Positions 1-9,846 of a stretch of 64,000 nt of DNA are shown piece by piece. Under the pieces are notes generated by a model, which saw nothing but the letters and a program-made list of their open reading frames with translations, was not told the DNA's origin and made no database searches. Both the position numbers and the translations under genes were made by a program. The stretch covers positions 101,567,610 to 101,631,609 of the forward strand of contig OY998180.1 in NCBI GenBank assembly GCA_963921935.1, in the 5' to 3' direction. Source of the DNA: Galeruca laticollis (taxonomy: Eukaryota; Arthropoda; Insecta; Coleoptera; Chrysomelidae). Numbering within the stretch: the first letter of the stretch is position 1; each line of letters starts with the position of its first letter.

Positions 1-80
1 TTTTTTCTAACGAATTGCAATGTACCTGCCAACAATCTCATCCATAAGATCTGTCCCTCCCATAGAACAAATTTTCTTTC
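1..80 (-). pseudogene. piggyBac-like transposase fragment
   Basis: Read on the minus strand, about 25 codons give SMGGTDLMDEIVGRY followed by IAIR. This resembles the MGGvDrmD...yRisiRgKKW block near the C-terminal half of piggyBac-family (DDE_Tnp_1_7) transposases. The window edge cuts the rest. Upstream on the same strand (100-300) there are broken coding-like stretches such as YEHSGGEENVDIKKLPGKQ with several stops, which may belong to the same relic. No TTAA-flanked end is visible. The motif is seen directly; the family name is inferred from it. Confidence 0.55.
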
Positions 81-917
81 CGATTTTGAAAATAGTTGTT
101 CAGTTAGTTAGGTATGGTATTATGAATCTCCTTGTATTCAACTACGTCCTAAATCTTCATACATTGCTGCTGGTTCTTTTTGAATATCATCGAAAATTTC
201 TGTCTTCTCTCGTAGTTAAATTTCTGCAGGTAGTTGTTTACCAGGCAATTTCTTTATATCAACATTCTCCTCTCCCCCAGAATGTTCATAGGTGAGGTTA
301 TTAATTACCAGAGGCTCTATATAAGTATTCTCAACATCCAAATTTTCATCCTAAGCGATTTGGAGAGCTACCTCGAGAATAAAACAGTGTTTATAAAAAC
401 AGTGAAAACTAAAACTAGAAAAAATGAACACTACTTCAAACTATAAGATATATACACAAACTTTTAATAAAAATAAATTCGTTCACAATTGTAATTACAC
501 AAGTATAGTACTTACTCCAAGTTAATGTTCATAGTCAAAAAGTATGCACACAAAATGTCACTCAAAAGTACCTAAACTTATACAACAGCAAAAAATATGT
601 TCGTTGGCCAAATGCAATACTGGGTTTTTATGGGTCAAGGAAAATATCTTTAATTGATGTATAAATGGGATACTGTAATATGAAGAGAAGGGGTCCTCAT
701 ATGTTAGGTGGACAACAGACATCGATCTCCAGAGATAAAAAATAGAGGAAGTCTGTCCTTAATCACATTGAACACACTTTTTATACGGATTTTTATTTTC
801 AAATAATAATTCTCCTTTTTTTAATACATACCTCAAAAGTAACATTTGTTCTAGCGGGTAATTAAAGTCAATGATAGTCTGTATTTACTGCCAATTTTCA
901 AATATCCTTGTTTAATA
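81..917. other. AT-rich stretch upstream of an SR-rich exon
   Basis: Apart from the possible continuation of the piggyBac relic up to about 300, I see no supported gene, repeat or RNA here. If the exon at 919 belongs to a host gene, this is intron sequence. Confidence 0.4.
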
Positions 918-918
918 G

Positions 919-1178
919 GTAAAGAGGAAATGGAACAAATGTTGAAAGAATCTGAATGTACCGTAAAAAAAGTTGCCGAAGAATTGTCGCAACGGTATTA
1001 CGAATGGGATCAATTGAATAAAGAAAGACGGAGATCAAAATCGAGAAGCTCTTCTCGAAGTAGCAGAAGTAGCAAGATTAAAGAGGAAGAGGTGAGAAAA
1101 GATGGTAATAAAATTTGTCCTGGGGCACGTGCAGCTATAATGTTAGAAAATTCAAAAAAGAGTCTCGAAAAACAATAA
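919..1178 (+). CDS. 3'-terminal exon of an unidentified SR-rich protein
   Basis: A reading frame opens right after a splice-acceptor-like TTTAATAG (911-918) and runs about 86 codons to TAA. The first in-frame ATG is at 930. It begins with an acidic/amphipathic stretch (KEEMEQMLKESECTVKK, then VAEELSQRYYEWDQLNKE). A short basic Arg-Ser run follows (RRRSKSRSSSRSSRSSK), and it ends in a lysine-rich tail. Arg-Ser runs are usual in nuclear RNA-processing proteins, so a nuclear location is plausible, but I do not recognise the gene. Unlike most coding stretches in this window, the frame has no breaks and a polyA signal follows at 1365. It is therefore more likely a host exon than transposon debris. 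The upstream exons would lie left of the window or are not recognisable. Confidence 0.55.
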
Positions 1179-1364
1179 TTCAATTTAGACTTAATATTGT
1201 TTTAAAACTTTTTGCTGATAGCATGAAGTATATTTTTCGGTTATCACCATAATGCTAAATTCTTGGAGTAAATTGTTCATATAAACTACAAAATTGTTAG
1301 TAATGGTTCAAATGTATGGTCATGTTTATTCATCTTGTTTTGTTTCTGTTTATTTGTCATGGTA

Positions 1365-1370
1365 AATAAA
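1365..1370 (+). terminator. polyadenylation signal after the SR-rich exon
   Basis: A canonical AATAAA lies about 190 bp after the stop codon of the SR-rich exon, a normal 3' UTR distance. Confidence 0.4.
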
Positions 1371-1832
1371 ACTTAAGTTAGGAGACTACAGTAAGTCATT
1401 TATGTATGTTATCATTTATACCATCAGCAAATTGTTTTAAAATTAATTCTTTAATGTATCTAAAAATGAAATTTTTTATGTAATTTCAAAACGTGAAATA
1501 TATTCAGCGTTCATTATAGCAGTTTCTATTATTATATGGATACTCTAAAATTGTGTGGTTAGGATTATTAGTTAACATGTCAGAGTGGAATGCATTTTTC
1601 AAGGGATATATAAAAATACTTTTTTTCTAACTATATTTTACATTTTCCCTGATCATATGTTACCTCTGTGATATTTAGATCAGTGTTGTGGTGTGTTATT
1701 CATGTTGTTTTAAAATTAAAAAAAATATTAATTTTCTAAAACGCTTTTTTGCTGTCAATACTTGTTCTTCTTCTTATACATATATAATTTTTACAAATTA
1801 ATGACAAACTTGAATACTACAACCTCTACTTT

Positions 1833-1964
1833 AAATAAATATTCCAACCCACAACTCTCTTAAAAAATACTCTCGTATCACAAATGCACATTTACACTAC
1901 AAACAATATAAAATTCTAATAAATCATATCAAATAATTCCACATTTTATGAAGACTAAATTGCC
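1833..1964 (+). repeat. dispersed repeat, second copy at 51607-51772
   Basis: The stretch from TTTAAATAAATATTCCAACC to CATTTTATGAAGAC is repeated in the same orientation near 51607-51772. The shared blocks include AATATTCCAAC, AAAAAATACTCTC, AATGCACAT.TACACTACAAAC and ATAAATCATATCAAAT. The right copy has about 40 extra bases (near 51715-51755) before CATTTTATGAAGAC. It is probably a terminal or untranslated piece of a mobile element; here a LINE RT scrap follows directly. Confidence 0.6.
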
Positions 1965-1974
1965 GAAGAATTCC

Positions 1975-2200
1975 AAGTCAACAGAGGTCTACGACAAGCC
2001 GATCCGCTCTCCACTGTATTATTAAATCTGGTTCTGGAAGTCGGAACTCCCAATGTATAGCTTTTGCAGATGACATAACTCTGATAGCGAAATCCAAGAA
2101 TCAATTGAAAAAGCTATAAGAAAATTGGAATAACAGGCAAAAATGTTTGAACTGGAGATAAATCAAGAGAAGGCAAAATATATGGCAATCGGAAATACTC
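1975..2200 (+). pseudogene. LINE reverse transcriptase fragment
   Basis: Plus-strand translation gives NRGLRQADPLSTVLLNLVLE, an RT block like GLRQGDPLS, then after a frame break IAFADDITLIAKSKNQLKK, the catalytic (Y/F)ADD block. About 75 codons remain, with a shift between the two blocks and no intact flanking domains. The clade cannot be decided from so little; RTE- or R1-like are both possible. Confidence 0.7.
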
Positions 2201-2818
2201 ACAGAAGGAGAGGATCATCTATCCTTTATGCCAACAACAGATAAACAGTATTAGTTCTGTGATGATTCCAAAAGACACTATTAGATTTAATTAGATGTTA
2301 ATTTCAAATATTGCTAGCGGCCAGTGAACTCGAAGGTCACTGACAAGGTGTAGTAAGGTTAGTAGCATATTAAGGAATCACGACTGTTTTGTAAATAAAT
2401 AATGCGTCAACAAGGCCGGCGGAAAGATCATCGACTGTATTGGTCTAACAATACATTTTATAGAAGTTCCTATATAAAGAGAGAGTTCATTTCTCTATTA
2501 TTATTAATAGTACAAATGTTTATAGTGTATGTACATGGTCAGTAAATTGTATACGTAGTTTTAAATATATGGTCCCAGTGAGTTTTTATAAACGATGGTA
2601 TTTATTTAACCCCAATGAATAATGGTAAGTGTATCCCGAATATTAATGGTTCGATGGTTTAAGAAGTATATACGAGGGGCACTTGGTAAATAACCACCAC
2701 AGTTCGAGAGGGTGTCCAATTTCGTATATAGAGGGGTAGTCATAGAAGAAAACGGAGTAGCAGAACTAGAACTGAAAGCCGGAATAGCCAATGGAACTCA
2801 AAAGTTTGCAAGCATTAG
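2201..2818. other. no supported gene
   Basis: Likely decayed tail of the RT fragment on the left, then unassigned sequence. Short ORFs here carry no recognisable motif. Confidence 0.3.
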
Positions 2819-3045
2819 GCGGGTCGCACACCAAGGATGCATCAAACACGCAGCATGCAACTTACGACACGCGAGGTAAATACCGCGTATTGACTTTTAC
2901 CACATGAAACAATATAATCACGTGGATGTCGTCGGAACTAGCGCTCACTAGTGCAGCACATGCACTTGTCTGACAACATAAACTGCATGTGGTATTCTTT
3001 AGCGCGGTCGCATACCAAGGATTCTTCAATGACTCAGTATGCAGT
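2819..3045 (+). repeat. two related GC-rich repeats before a Harbinger N-terminus
   Basis: GCGGGTCGCACACCAAGGATG (2819 on) and GCGGTCGCATACCAAGGATT (3004 on) are near-copies in direct orientation about 185 bp apart. Each is followed by a cAGCATGCA or CAGTATGCA motif. They sit just upstream of a Harbinger-type ORF start and may be terminal or subterminal motifs of that element. Confidence 0.45.
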
Positions 3046-3118
3046 ATGTGCATGACATGAACTAAATGTTGTATGCTGCATAGCCGCGCACAAAGCAGTA
3101 ACATTTACAGTAAACAAA

Positions 3119-3273
3119 ATGTCTTCAAGCGAGGAGGATGTCATAGTAGCTTGGCAGTATTTGCGAGGACGACGCAAACAAAAGCAGCGTCGTTTCTGGA
3201 TTCATCCTGTATTTATAAATAATATAATACATAGCCCAGCTTTTGTTACAAAAGAGCAATTAACGCTATTGTA
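3119..3273 (+). pseudogene. PIF/Harbinger transposase N-terminal fragment
   Basis: An ATG opens a 51-codon frame, MSSSEEDVIVAWQYLRGRRK, then QKQRRFWIHPVF. The RR.W.HP block is the conserved start of PIF/Harbinger (ALP1-like) transposases, before the helix-turn-helix. A stop follows at 3271-3273 and no catalytic domain is present, because the next recognisable sequence is the truncated integrase of a gypsy element on the other strand. Confidence 0.7.
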
Positions 3274-3295
3274 GATATTAGAGATTAGAAAACTT

Positions 3296-4060
3296 TGAAG
3301 GCGTTTGTCCTGACTTTTCACTTGAGATCTACTTGCCGACATTCGAATTTAAACGACTTAATTGCTCGTTCAACCCATTTGTCTTGGATGGTAAGGCGTT
3401 GCCAAAACATGTGAAATAAATATTTCTACAATAGTTCTCAAATTCCATAGAGATTAATTGGGGACCGTTGTCTGAAACTATTGTTTTTAGATATCCAAAC
3501 CTACAAAATATTTCATTAAGCTTGTTGCTGGTAGTTTCAGTGGTAATTTTTCGCATTGGTGATATTTCTAGCCATTTGGTATAAGCCTCAATAACAATTA
3601 ACCACATGTTTCCTTCAAATGGCCCCGCAAAATTAGTATGAATCCTGGCCCAAGAATTCATGTAGTGCGGTCCAGCAATAAAGTGGTGCTGTTATCTCAG
3701 CTTGTCTGGATTCTTGACATGATGAGCAAATTCCTACAAAATTGACAATATTATCAATTCCAGGCCAATAGACGTGTTCCTTGCATAATATTGCATTGCG
3801 GAGATATCATGATGTGAATCATGAAGCAGGTTTAAACTTTTAGGGTTTAACGATGTTGTATAGCCGATATACGACCTTTCCATAAAATGACTCTTTCTTC
3901 AAACGATATTTCATCTCTTTTCTCGTGAAACGAAAATAATTCTTCAGAAATTTTGAATTCTTCTGGCCAAAAGGTTTGATAGTAATTTTTAACTTTTTGA
4001 AGCAACATGTCTTTTTCAGTCTCTATTTTTGATTCTGGAAGGTTGTGAACCCGCATTCTT
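3296..4060 (-). pseudogene. gypsy integrase (central domain) remnant
   Basis: The minus frame at 3661-3329 contains WARIHTNFAGPFEGNMWLIV, where active elements have H.D.AGP, so the first catalytic Asp is replaced by Asn. It then has IVSDNGPQLISMEF with the second Asp intact. The final Glu region is broken (TNGLNEQLSRL, where NG..ER is usual). Upstream on this strand (4056-3847) lies the RNase H-to-integrase linker, RVHNLPESKIETEKD, and a gap region with FW-type residues. Frames are broken around 3670-3850. Integrase would join the cDNA to chromosomal DNA; this copy cannot. Confidence 0.8.
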
Positions 4061-4291
4061 AATAAATTAGCTCTTTTTGGTAAACCACAATCTTCTGGCG
4101 AGCATTGGGTTGTTGATAAAGGAAATCGTGATTATGATGCATCTGCTGGACCGTTGTCTTTTCCAGGTTGGTAAGCAATACTATAGTCATAGCTATTTAA
4201 AATCATGGTCCATCGAAGCAATCTGTTTCCGGCAACCTTGGGTGTTTTACGTTCCGTACTGAAAATTCCTTCGAGCGACTGATGGTCAGTT
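4061..4291 (-). pseudogene. gypsy RNase H C-terminal (connection) part
   Basis: Minus-strand reading from the LINE A junction gives TDHQSLEGIFSTERK, then RLLRWTMILNSYDYSIAYQ and PGKDNGPADAS. This is the usual LTDH.PL...RW...L..YDY.I.Y.PGK.N..ADALSR end of gypsy RNase H. It continues the frame that stops at TDH at 8165, on the far side of LINE A. Confidence 0.8.
4282..4291 (+). repeat. left target-site duplication of LINE A
   Basis: ATGGTCAGTT here is repeated exactly at 8163-8172. It lies in the codons for TDH of the gypsy RNase H, so the duplicated target is unambiguous. Confidence 0.85.
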
Positions 4292-5060
4292 GGGGTTGGC
4301 TGTCTTTGCTCATTGTTGCACTGCTTGAACTACTGTTTGCTGCTTTTGCATGTATGTTAGCTTGGGTTATGGGATGGTGGGCAAATTGAGCTATCGGGTG
4401 TCTGCTTCCACGTTAGCACCGCTGGTAATAGGAATAACAGGATAATTTTTGGTGCTGTTATTCTTTGACTAAATGACATCCCAACGGTTTTTCGGCTTAA
4501 TCCTAAGGTGTGCGTATCCATGCCGAGGGGATGCATGACAGTGAGCCTATCATCTGTCACTAACGGAACGTTCGGGATACTAAGCGCCATCTCGTCGTAA
4601 GTAAGCCTTGTCACGGTAATGCAGGTCTCTGCCGTGATGGACATTTTTTTGCCTAGCTACTCGTGGGACTCTTATGGAAGTAACATTAAATACAAATTCA
4701 ATAACTACAGAGGAGATGGAAGTCGACCTATCGACTCTTAACTGACCTCCCTGTAACCTCCGATCAGGAACAAGAACTACTCAGTTCTCCAACTACTGAA
4801 AGTAAACCTAGGACACTAGGTGGTGCAGCCAGGAAGCAACTTAGTCGTCTCCTCAAGAATGGGGTGCCTTTTACCAATCCGCCTTACACCAAATACTAGA
4901 GCAGCGGGAGCGGGATCAGCCGCAAGAGAGGAAACATTCTCCCTCTGTGGCTGGTACCAGCAAGCCCTTACGCTCTAATGATAACTCACCCGAACAAAAG
5001 GAAAAAAGCCCTGCTCGGCTGAATCAAAGGTAACGTCAGGTGAAACTGACTTACAAAAGC
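4292..5060 (+). other. LINE A 5' region
   Basis: Presumed 5' UTR and start of ORF1. No intact frame. Opposite-strand ORFs here have no recognisable motif. The start codon of ORF1 is not identifiable because of frame breaks around 4700-5040. Confidence 0.4.
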
Positions 5061-5065
5061 CTTCT

Positions 5066-5774
5066 TAAGGGCAGGCTGTATCCGGAATCAAGGTGGGAAT
5101 TTTACACCTCGAATATCCGACAGCCTCTATAACGACCAAACAGATGGAATCCCTTCAGTACGCCATTATGGCCGCTGTAGAGGTTATTCCTGAAGGTGGT
5201 CCACAAGTGCAGTTCCAGAGCTGTACTTTCCGGCCTGGATGGTTACAGGTCACCTGTGTAGATCAGGAGGGTGTCTCGTGGTTGACTGGTGTAGTTAATA
5301 CACTTCAACCATGGGATGGTGCCTCCCTGAAATGCGTCTCAGGTGACCAACTCCCAAAGCCACACATCTGTGAACCACGGGCTGTTAACCTTGGCGTGAA
5401 CTTTCGCCATTGACGATCGATCCATGGCCACGTTGGAAAGGATTGGCTTCAAACCATACTTGGGTTTTGGACAGGTTGTTTTCCGTCCTAAAACCCGGTC
5501 CTCCCAACTAGCATCAAAACCGGGTCCCTCGAAGAGATCCGAGAAAAGCCATGGCCCGAGGCCGAGTGGAAAACCTCCTGCGGCAGTGAGGAGAACCGAC
5601 CCTCCTCACAAGAACAGGGGGAGTGTACCGCCGGCACGTAGCCGGGGTACCAGCTATCCAAAAGGGAAAGCTGGTTTCCCCAAAAAGAAGACGGGTAACG
5701 TCTCTTCAAGGGAACCTGAACAAGGGACTGAACCTGCTGTCCTGAAATCGAAGACCAGTATGGCCTCGACTTAA
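5066..5774 (+). pseudogene. LINE A ORF1, DUF4780-like gag protein
   Basis: The frame through 5084-5413 reads SGIKVGILHLEYPTASITTK and later FRPGWLQVTCVDQEGVSWL and LQPWDGASLKCVSGDQLPKP. This matches the DUF4780 pattern common in insect non-LTR ORF1 proteins: a hydrophobic 'gi.hl.yP' start, 'G.l.vtC.d..s..WL', and 'l.pW.Ga.L.....LPKP'. After a short frame break the 5424-5774 part begins LERIGFKPYLGFGQVVF and continues as a very basic, Pro/Ser/Lys-rich tail ending at TAA 5772-5774, as expected for a nucleic-acid-binding gag-like protein. The true start lies upstream and is lost. Confidence 0.7.
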
Positions 5775-5943
5775 GGACCAAAACAACCAACTGGGCATGC
5801 CGTGATGAAAGGTGATCAAGCCTCGTCAACCGCACCAACCACAGCCTCATCCCTGGGAGGATCAGATGGTGGCGTCTCAATGGACCCACCGTGTGATCTC
5901 CCCTAAGGATCTGAGGAGAAACAAGTTTGCCTGCTGCTCTCCA

Positions 5944-6190
5944 TAATTGCCACATTCAACTGTTTACAGGCAAACTTACACCATGCCAAGGCCGCTTCTT
6001 ACATCCTTGGTAAAAGGTTCAAGGGCGAATTAATCGACCTTGCCTTCCTGCAAGAACCATGGACAGGAAACACATACCGAGTAACTGGTCTCAGCAATAC
6101 TCCTGGTGAGGTAGTAGTCTGCCCTGGAGTGAAACCCATGGCATGTCTCCTCATTAGGAAAAATATTAATTATTTTTTGCTTACAGGATC
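5944..6190 (+). pseudogene. LINE A ORF2, endonuclease N-terminus
   Basis: The plus frame reads IATFNCLQANLHHAKAAS and then LIDLAFLQEPWTGN. The first part holds the first strand of the exonuclease-endonuclease-phosphatase (EEP) fold with the N..H motif, and the second the catalytic QEPW Glu. Reading continues to CLLIRKNINYFLL and then jumps directly into RT sequence. The rest of the endonuclease (GD.N and SDH motifs) and the RT fingers are deleted. Confidence 0.75.
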
Positions 6191-6234
6191 CCTACCGGAG
6201 AAGAATGGTATGACTAACATAGTCGCCTGCTCTG

Positions 6235-7250
6235 CATACTTGACATCGAAGGATCATTTGACAATGCACTACTGGCCTCCATTGGTTCATCTTTGGCTGA
6301 AAAAGGCATTAAACCAACGATTACCGGCTGGATATATGCCATGCTCACTAATAGAACAGCCACTACATCTCTTCATGATGAGGCCATTAGCTTTAAGGTT
6401 TCCAGGGGCTGCCCGCAGGGCGGAGTGCAATCTCCCCTACTGTGGTCACTTCTTATGGATGACCTGCTTGGTACTCTCGCAGGAAGACGGGTAGAACGGC
6501 AAGCGTATGCAGACGACCTTGTCATTCTGGCAAGAACCAAGTCAGGGGTTACATATAATATCCTCCAAAAGACTTTAGACGATGTCTACAGTTGGTGCCA
6601 GGGGAACAGATGTCTGTTAACCCTGGTAAAACTGTAATAGTTCCCTTCACTAGGAGAAGGAATTTGGCGGATCTTCCGCCACTTTCCTATAATGGTGAGG
6701 TTGTTCCATTTGCAGCGGAGGTAAAATATTTGGGGATCATCCTAGATAAAAAACTTACTTGGAACGCTCACATGGAAAAAGTTATCCCTAAGGCCAGACT
6801 ATCCTTGTGGACATGTCGCAGGATCTGTGGAAAATCTTGGGGCTTGGGTCCCAAACAAATCCATTGGATATATGTGATGATTGTTAGACCAATGATCACA
6901 TATATATCCATTGCTTGGTGGTCAAAAACTTTACAGAAAACGGCCCAAGCAAAGCTCTCTGGTATACAGAGACAGACTGGTATGGCTATCACTGGTGCTG
7001 TCAGCAGCCATGGAAATCCTCCTGGACCTACCTGCTCTCCATATACTTCTGGAAAAGAAGGCCAGATGGACAGCATATAGAATTGTGCATATTTCTAAAT
7101 GCACAAAACAGGCTTATAGAGAGCAAAACAGAGTGCTAGCGGACACCAAAAGTCATAGTGTTCTGGGAATGATCTCTGATATAATGCCCCCAACAGTAAA
7201 CTACAATCTGCCTTATACCGTCCTATTTCCAAATAGAGTGAACTATTAAG
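6235..7250 (+). pseudogene. LINE A ORF2, reverse transcriptase
   Basis: Begins mid-palm with LDIEGSFDNALLASIG, so the usual F of AFDN is kept but Ala is Ser. It then has VSRGCPQGGVQSPLLWSLLM and QAYADDLVILARTK, the catalytic YADD. A frameshift near 6600-6640 leads to the thumb: NPGKTVIVPFTRRR, EVKYLGIILDKKLTW and KSWGLGPKQIHWIYVMIVRP. A second shift near 7010 leads to LPALHILLEKKARWTAYRI. With the shifts and the upstream deletion it is not functional. Confidence 0.85.
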
Positions 7251-7710
7251 AGTAGACATCTGTTGGTACACCGATGGTTCAAAGATACCCTCAGGCTCTG
7301 GTGCTGGTGTATACGGGCGCAGACCTAGGACAGAAATTTCAATCTCTCTAGGATCCTATGCAACCGTATTTCAGGCGGAAATTTACGCCATTGTTTCATG
7401 TGTGGACAGTTTGGGGCAACCCAACCACACACATAGATCAATAGAACATTTCACGGACAGCCAAGCGGCTTTGAAAGCACTCATCTCTTACCGTGTAACG
7501 TCGAAATTGGTTTTAGAATGCCAAAAAAGACTCGCCTCAATAGGAGAACGCAACAGGGTATCGCTGGTCTGGATCCCTGGCCACTCTGGTATGGATCGTA
7601 ATGAGAAGGCGGACTCTCTTGCAAGGGAGGATGCGGCTCGTGTCTTTATTGGACCAGAACCTACCATTGGCATCGCAACAAGTGTTGCCAAACAAACACT
7701 AAATACCTGA
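7250..7710 (+). pseudogene. LINE A ORF2, RNase H domain
   Basis: All four acidic RNase H residues can be seen: D in CWYTDGSKIPSGSG, E in FQAEIYAIVSCVD, D in EHFTDSQAALKAL, and D in GMDRNEKADSLARE, with the His-loop VWIPGHSG before the last. The domain would remove RNA from the first cDNA strand. The frame is open from about 7250 to TGA at 7708-7710, the best preserved part of this LINE. Confidence 0.85.
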
Positions 7711-7802
7711 CTGCAAGAAGAGTTTTAAACTTCTGGCATAATTTACCAGGATTTGTTCATTCAAAGGCCTTCATACATCCTTCGAATAATGTATCCAAAC
7801 AA

Positions 7803-8093
7803 ATGTTAGGCTATAATAGACATGATGTACGGTGCCTAACAGGCCTTTTGACAGGCCACTGTCGTTTGAATCATCATATGCTGAAACTTGGACTGTCCGA
7901 CGATCCGATTTGCCGTCTCTGTTTGGAAGATGATGAAACCGCAGAGCATATAATTTGTGCCTGCCCTGCCGCGGCTCGAGTCAGGTATCTGATGTTGGGA
8001 AGGGCCACTATCTTGCCCTCGGACCTGAAATATCATTCACCGAACAAATTAATCGGCTTCATTAAGAAGCTGAATTTGTTTGGTGAAATATGA
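7803..8093 (+). pseudogene. LINE A ORF2, C-terminal zinc-knuckle region
   Basis: CLTGLLTGHCRLNHHMLKLG and CRLCLEDDETAEHIICACPA form the C-x2-C...H-x4-C arrangement at the end of insect R1/Jockey-type ORF2 proteins. It ends IGFIKKLNLFGEI and TGA. A frame break at 7710-7800 separates it from RNase H. The same domain recurs in LINE C at 17110-17428. Confidence 0.8.
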
Positions 8094-8147
8094 ATAGGTA
8101 TGAGTTACAATAGACTCTTACAGTGAAGGGCCTTATCGACTCACTCA

Positions 8148-8684
8148 TTACAAACCTACCCTATGGTCAGTTAATAAAGTATAATGTCTTCCATACAAAA
8201 AATTATGAAAACGAGTAACTGCAAATATTAACCCAAGTGCATCTTTCTCGATTGGGGCATTATGTTGTTCTGAATCTTTAAATGCTCTTGAGGCATAAGC
8301 AACTGGTTTAAGTTTACCATTTGAAAATTTGTGAAAAAGTATGGCGCCGACTCCTTTTGAACTATCATCGCCGGTAATTATCAAAGGTAATTTTCGATCG
8401 TAGTGAACTAAAGTATCTGATGAAGTCAAAAAATGCTCGAGTCTTTGGAAAAGTTGCTCATCGTCAGTATTCCAGGAGAAAATTACTGCCTTCTTAAGTT
8501 TTTCATAAAGTGGTGTACAAACGACATGAAGTTTATCAATAAATAAGTGATTGATCCGAGAAATGATCGAAGTTCGATAATGGTTTTCAGTGTAGGTATT
8601 TCTTGAATTGCTTTTAAATGATCTGTAGTTTGGTGTAATCTTTCGAAATCGATGGTATGTCCCACACATGTACTTTTGAACTTA
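8148..8684 (-). pseudogene. gypsy RT C-terminus and RNase H N-terminus
   Basis: Minus-strand reading starts at the insertion boundary with YKFKSTCVGHTIDFERLH (the '.YLGH.I' block after the RT palm). It goes on to IELRSFLGSITYL, then after a shift to LSWN-like FSWNTDDEQLFQRLEHFL and LPLIITGDDSSKGVGAILF, the RNase H start where DAS is usual. Next comes PVAYASRAFKDSEQHNAPIE, carrying the Glu region, then DALGLIFAVTRFHNFLYGRH. It ends at TDH, where LINE A has inserted. Confidence 0.85.
8163..8172 (+). repeat. right target-site duplication of LINE A
   Basis: ATGGTCAGTT, exact copy of 4282-4291. The gypsy RNase H frame resumes directly to its right (read on the minus strand). Confidence 0.85.
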
Positions 8685-8686
8685 TA

Positions 8687-9390
8687 AATAAATTTTTATA
8701 ATAATTAAATAGAGATAGTTTTTTTCCATTCAACCCTTCATTCTAGCTTCCAATTAAAAAACTAATGATTATGCTACCTTAGCACGGTCAAAATACCGCG
8801 GCCTTTCAAATTAATCAGAGTGCAGATCAGACTTTAAATTTAAAACAAAAAGACATGTTTGTAATAAACAGGTGAAAAAGAATATGCTTAATTTCCATAT
8901 TTAACCTATAAAAAGATTATAATTATATATACTAATTTTATCATTATTTCTAAATTTTTCATATTTATATTTTAATAAGAAACTTATAGAAAATAAAAAT
9001 TATAATTTTAAATATAAATACTTTCAAATATGAAAATTATTAATCCTAATTTTATAATTCAATTTTTAATCTAATAAAAATTTATTTTTAAGCCCATCCC
9101 TAAAACATTTTCTATTAATAATACAAATATAATTATATTTATTCATAAATAAATTGTTTTCTTAAAAAACTAGATATATTTAAAAACGAATAATATCTCA
9201 TTACAAAAAAATTATTCATTTTACAATCAAATTTTTAATTTTTTAGCTCTTTTAAATTCCATAAAATTAAATAAATAATTATTTTTAATAAACACTGATA
9301 CCCGAGGTACAAAAAATAAAATTTTCTTTTTCTAATTATATATTTTCTTTCACAATAGTATTATTTATGATAATAGTATATTAAGTACCA
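8687..9390 (-). pseudogene. NUMT: nuclear copy of mitochondrial 16S rRNA (rrnL)
   Basis: The plus strand carries the complement of the insect mitochondrial large rRNA core. GATTATGCTACCTTAGCACG and GTCAAAATACCGCGGC (8767-8804) are the conserved peptidyl-transferase region. GACATGTTTGTAATAAACAGGTG (about 8853-8875) corresponds to the commonly used 16Sar primer site. CACTGATACCCGAGGTACAA (9293-9312) matches the conserved site toward the rRNA 5' end. The surrounding sequence is extremely AT-rich, as mitochondrial 16S is. It is nuclear because it sits inside the gypsy RT frame and has substitutions at normally invariant sites, for example CTTAGCACGG where CTTTGCACAG is usual. It covers about 700 bp of the gene. 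The right limit is soft. Confidence 0.9.
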
Positions 9391-9846
9391 AGTGTCAAAA
9401 CGGTTACTTTAGTCACGAGTTTTACTAGACACGAGTGAAGCGAAGCGGAACGAGTTCCTTGTGAAACGAGTGACTAAAGACGTTTTTAACACGAGGTGCT
9501 TACTATACTTTTTCTTCGCCCGCGGGAAGGAAAACATTATATTATATTTGAATTATATTCATTACATGACGGACGATGACTGACAGCTGACTGATAAATC
9601 AAATGACGCAGAATAACAAAATTATCAAGGAGCATGAAATTTAACATACAAAAGATACACTAGATTTGACGTTTAAAGAACAAAAGATAAACGAGATGTG
9701 ACTTTTCGCATTTTAAACACTAGTGTTTAAAGAGTCGTTTTGTGCATGTCAAACCCGTGTTCAAAGTGCGGTTTTAGTAGCGGAAGTAGAAAAAGTAATT
9801 TTTTTCTTTTTATTTAATAAAACTTATTTTATTTAATTTGCATTCA
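9391..9846. mobile_element. unidentified DNA inserted together with the NUMT
   Basis: This less AT-biased piece lies between the NUMT and the resumption of the gypsy RT frame at 9847. It contains a hairpin-like pair, ACTTTAGTCACGAG (9405-9418) against CGAGTGACTAAAG (about 9466-9478), around an ACGAGTGAAGCGAAGCGGAA core. No coding potential is seen. It may be a small non-autonomous element beside the NUMT or filler DNA. The only candidate target duplication of the whole 8687-9846 insert is TATA (8683-8686 and 9847-9850), which is weak. Confidence 0.4.

Larger units (their letters stand above)
4292..8162 (+). mobile_element. LINE A: non-LTR retrotransposon (R1/LOA/Jockey group) with RNase H
   Basis: A 3.87 kb element with a 10-bp target duplication. 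It has a 5' region (4292-5060), ORF1 with a DUF4780-type domain, and ORF2 with endonuclease start, RT, RNase H and a terminal zinc-knuckle domain. The RNase H and CCHC-like end suit insect R1/LOA/Jockey relatives. It is defective: the endonuclease-to-RT junction is deleted and several frames are broken. The 3' end is ATTACAAACCTACCCT just before the duplication, with no polyA tail. Confidence 0.85.

Noticed and set aside
5488..5955. 155-codon minus ORF opposite LINE A ORF1
   Set aside because: Shadow of the Pro/Ser-rich ORF1 tail; no motif, and LINE coding is on plus.
8687..9390. Interpretation as a real mitochondrial contig join
   Set aside because: The gypsy RT frame resumes on both sides and conserved rRNA bases are altered, which favours a NUMT over contamination. 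Long reads would settle it.
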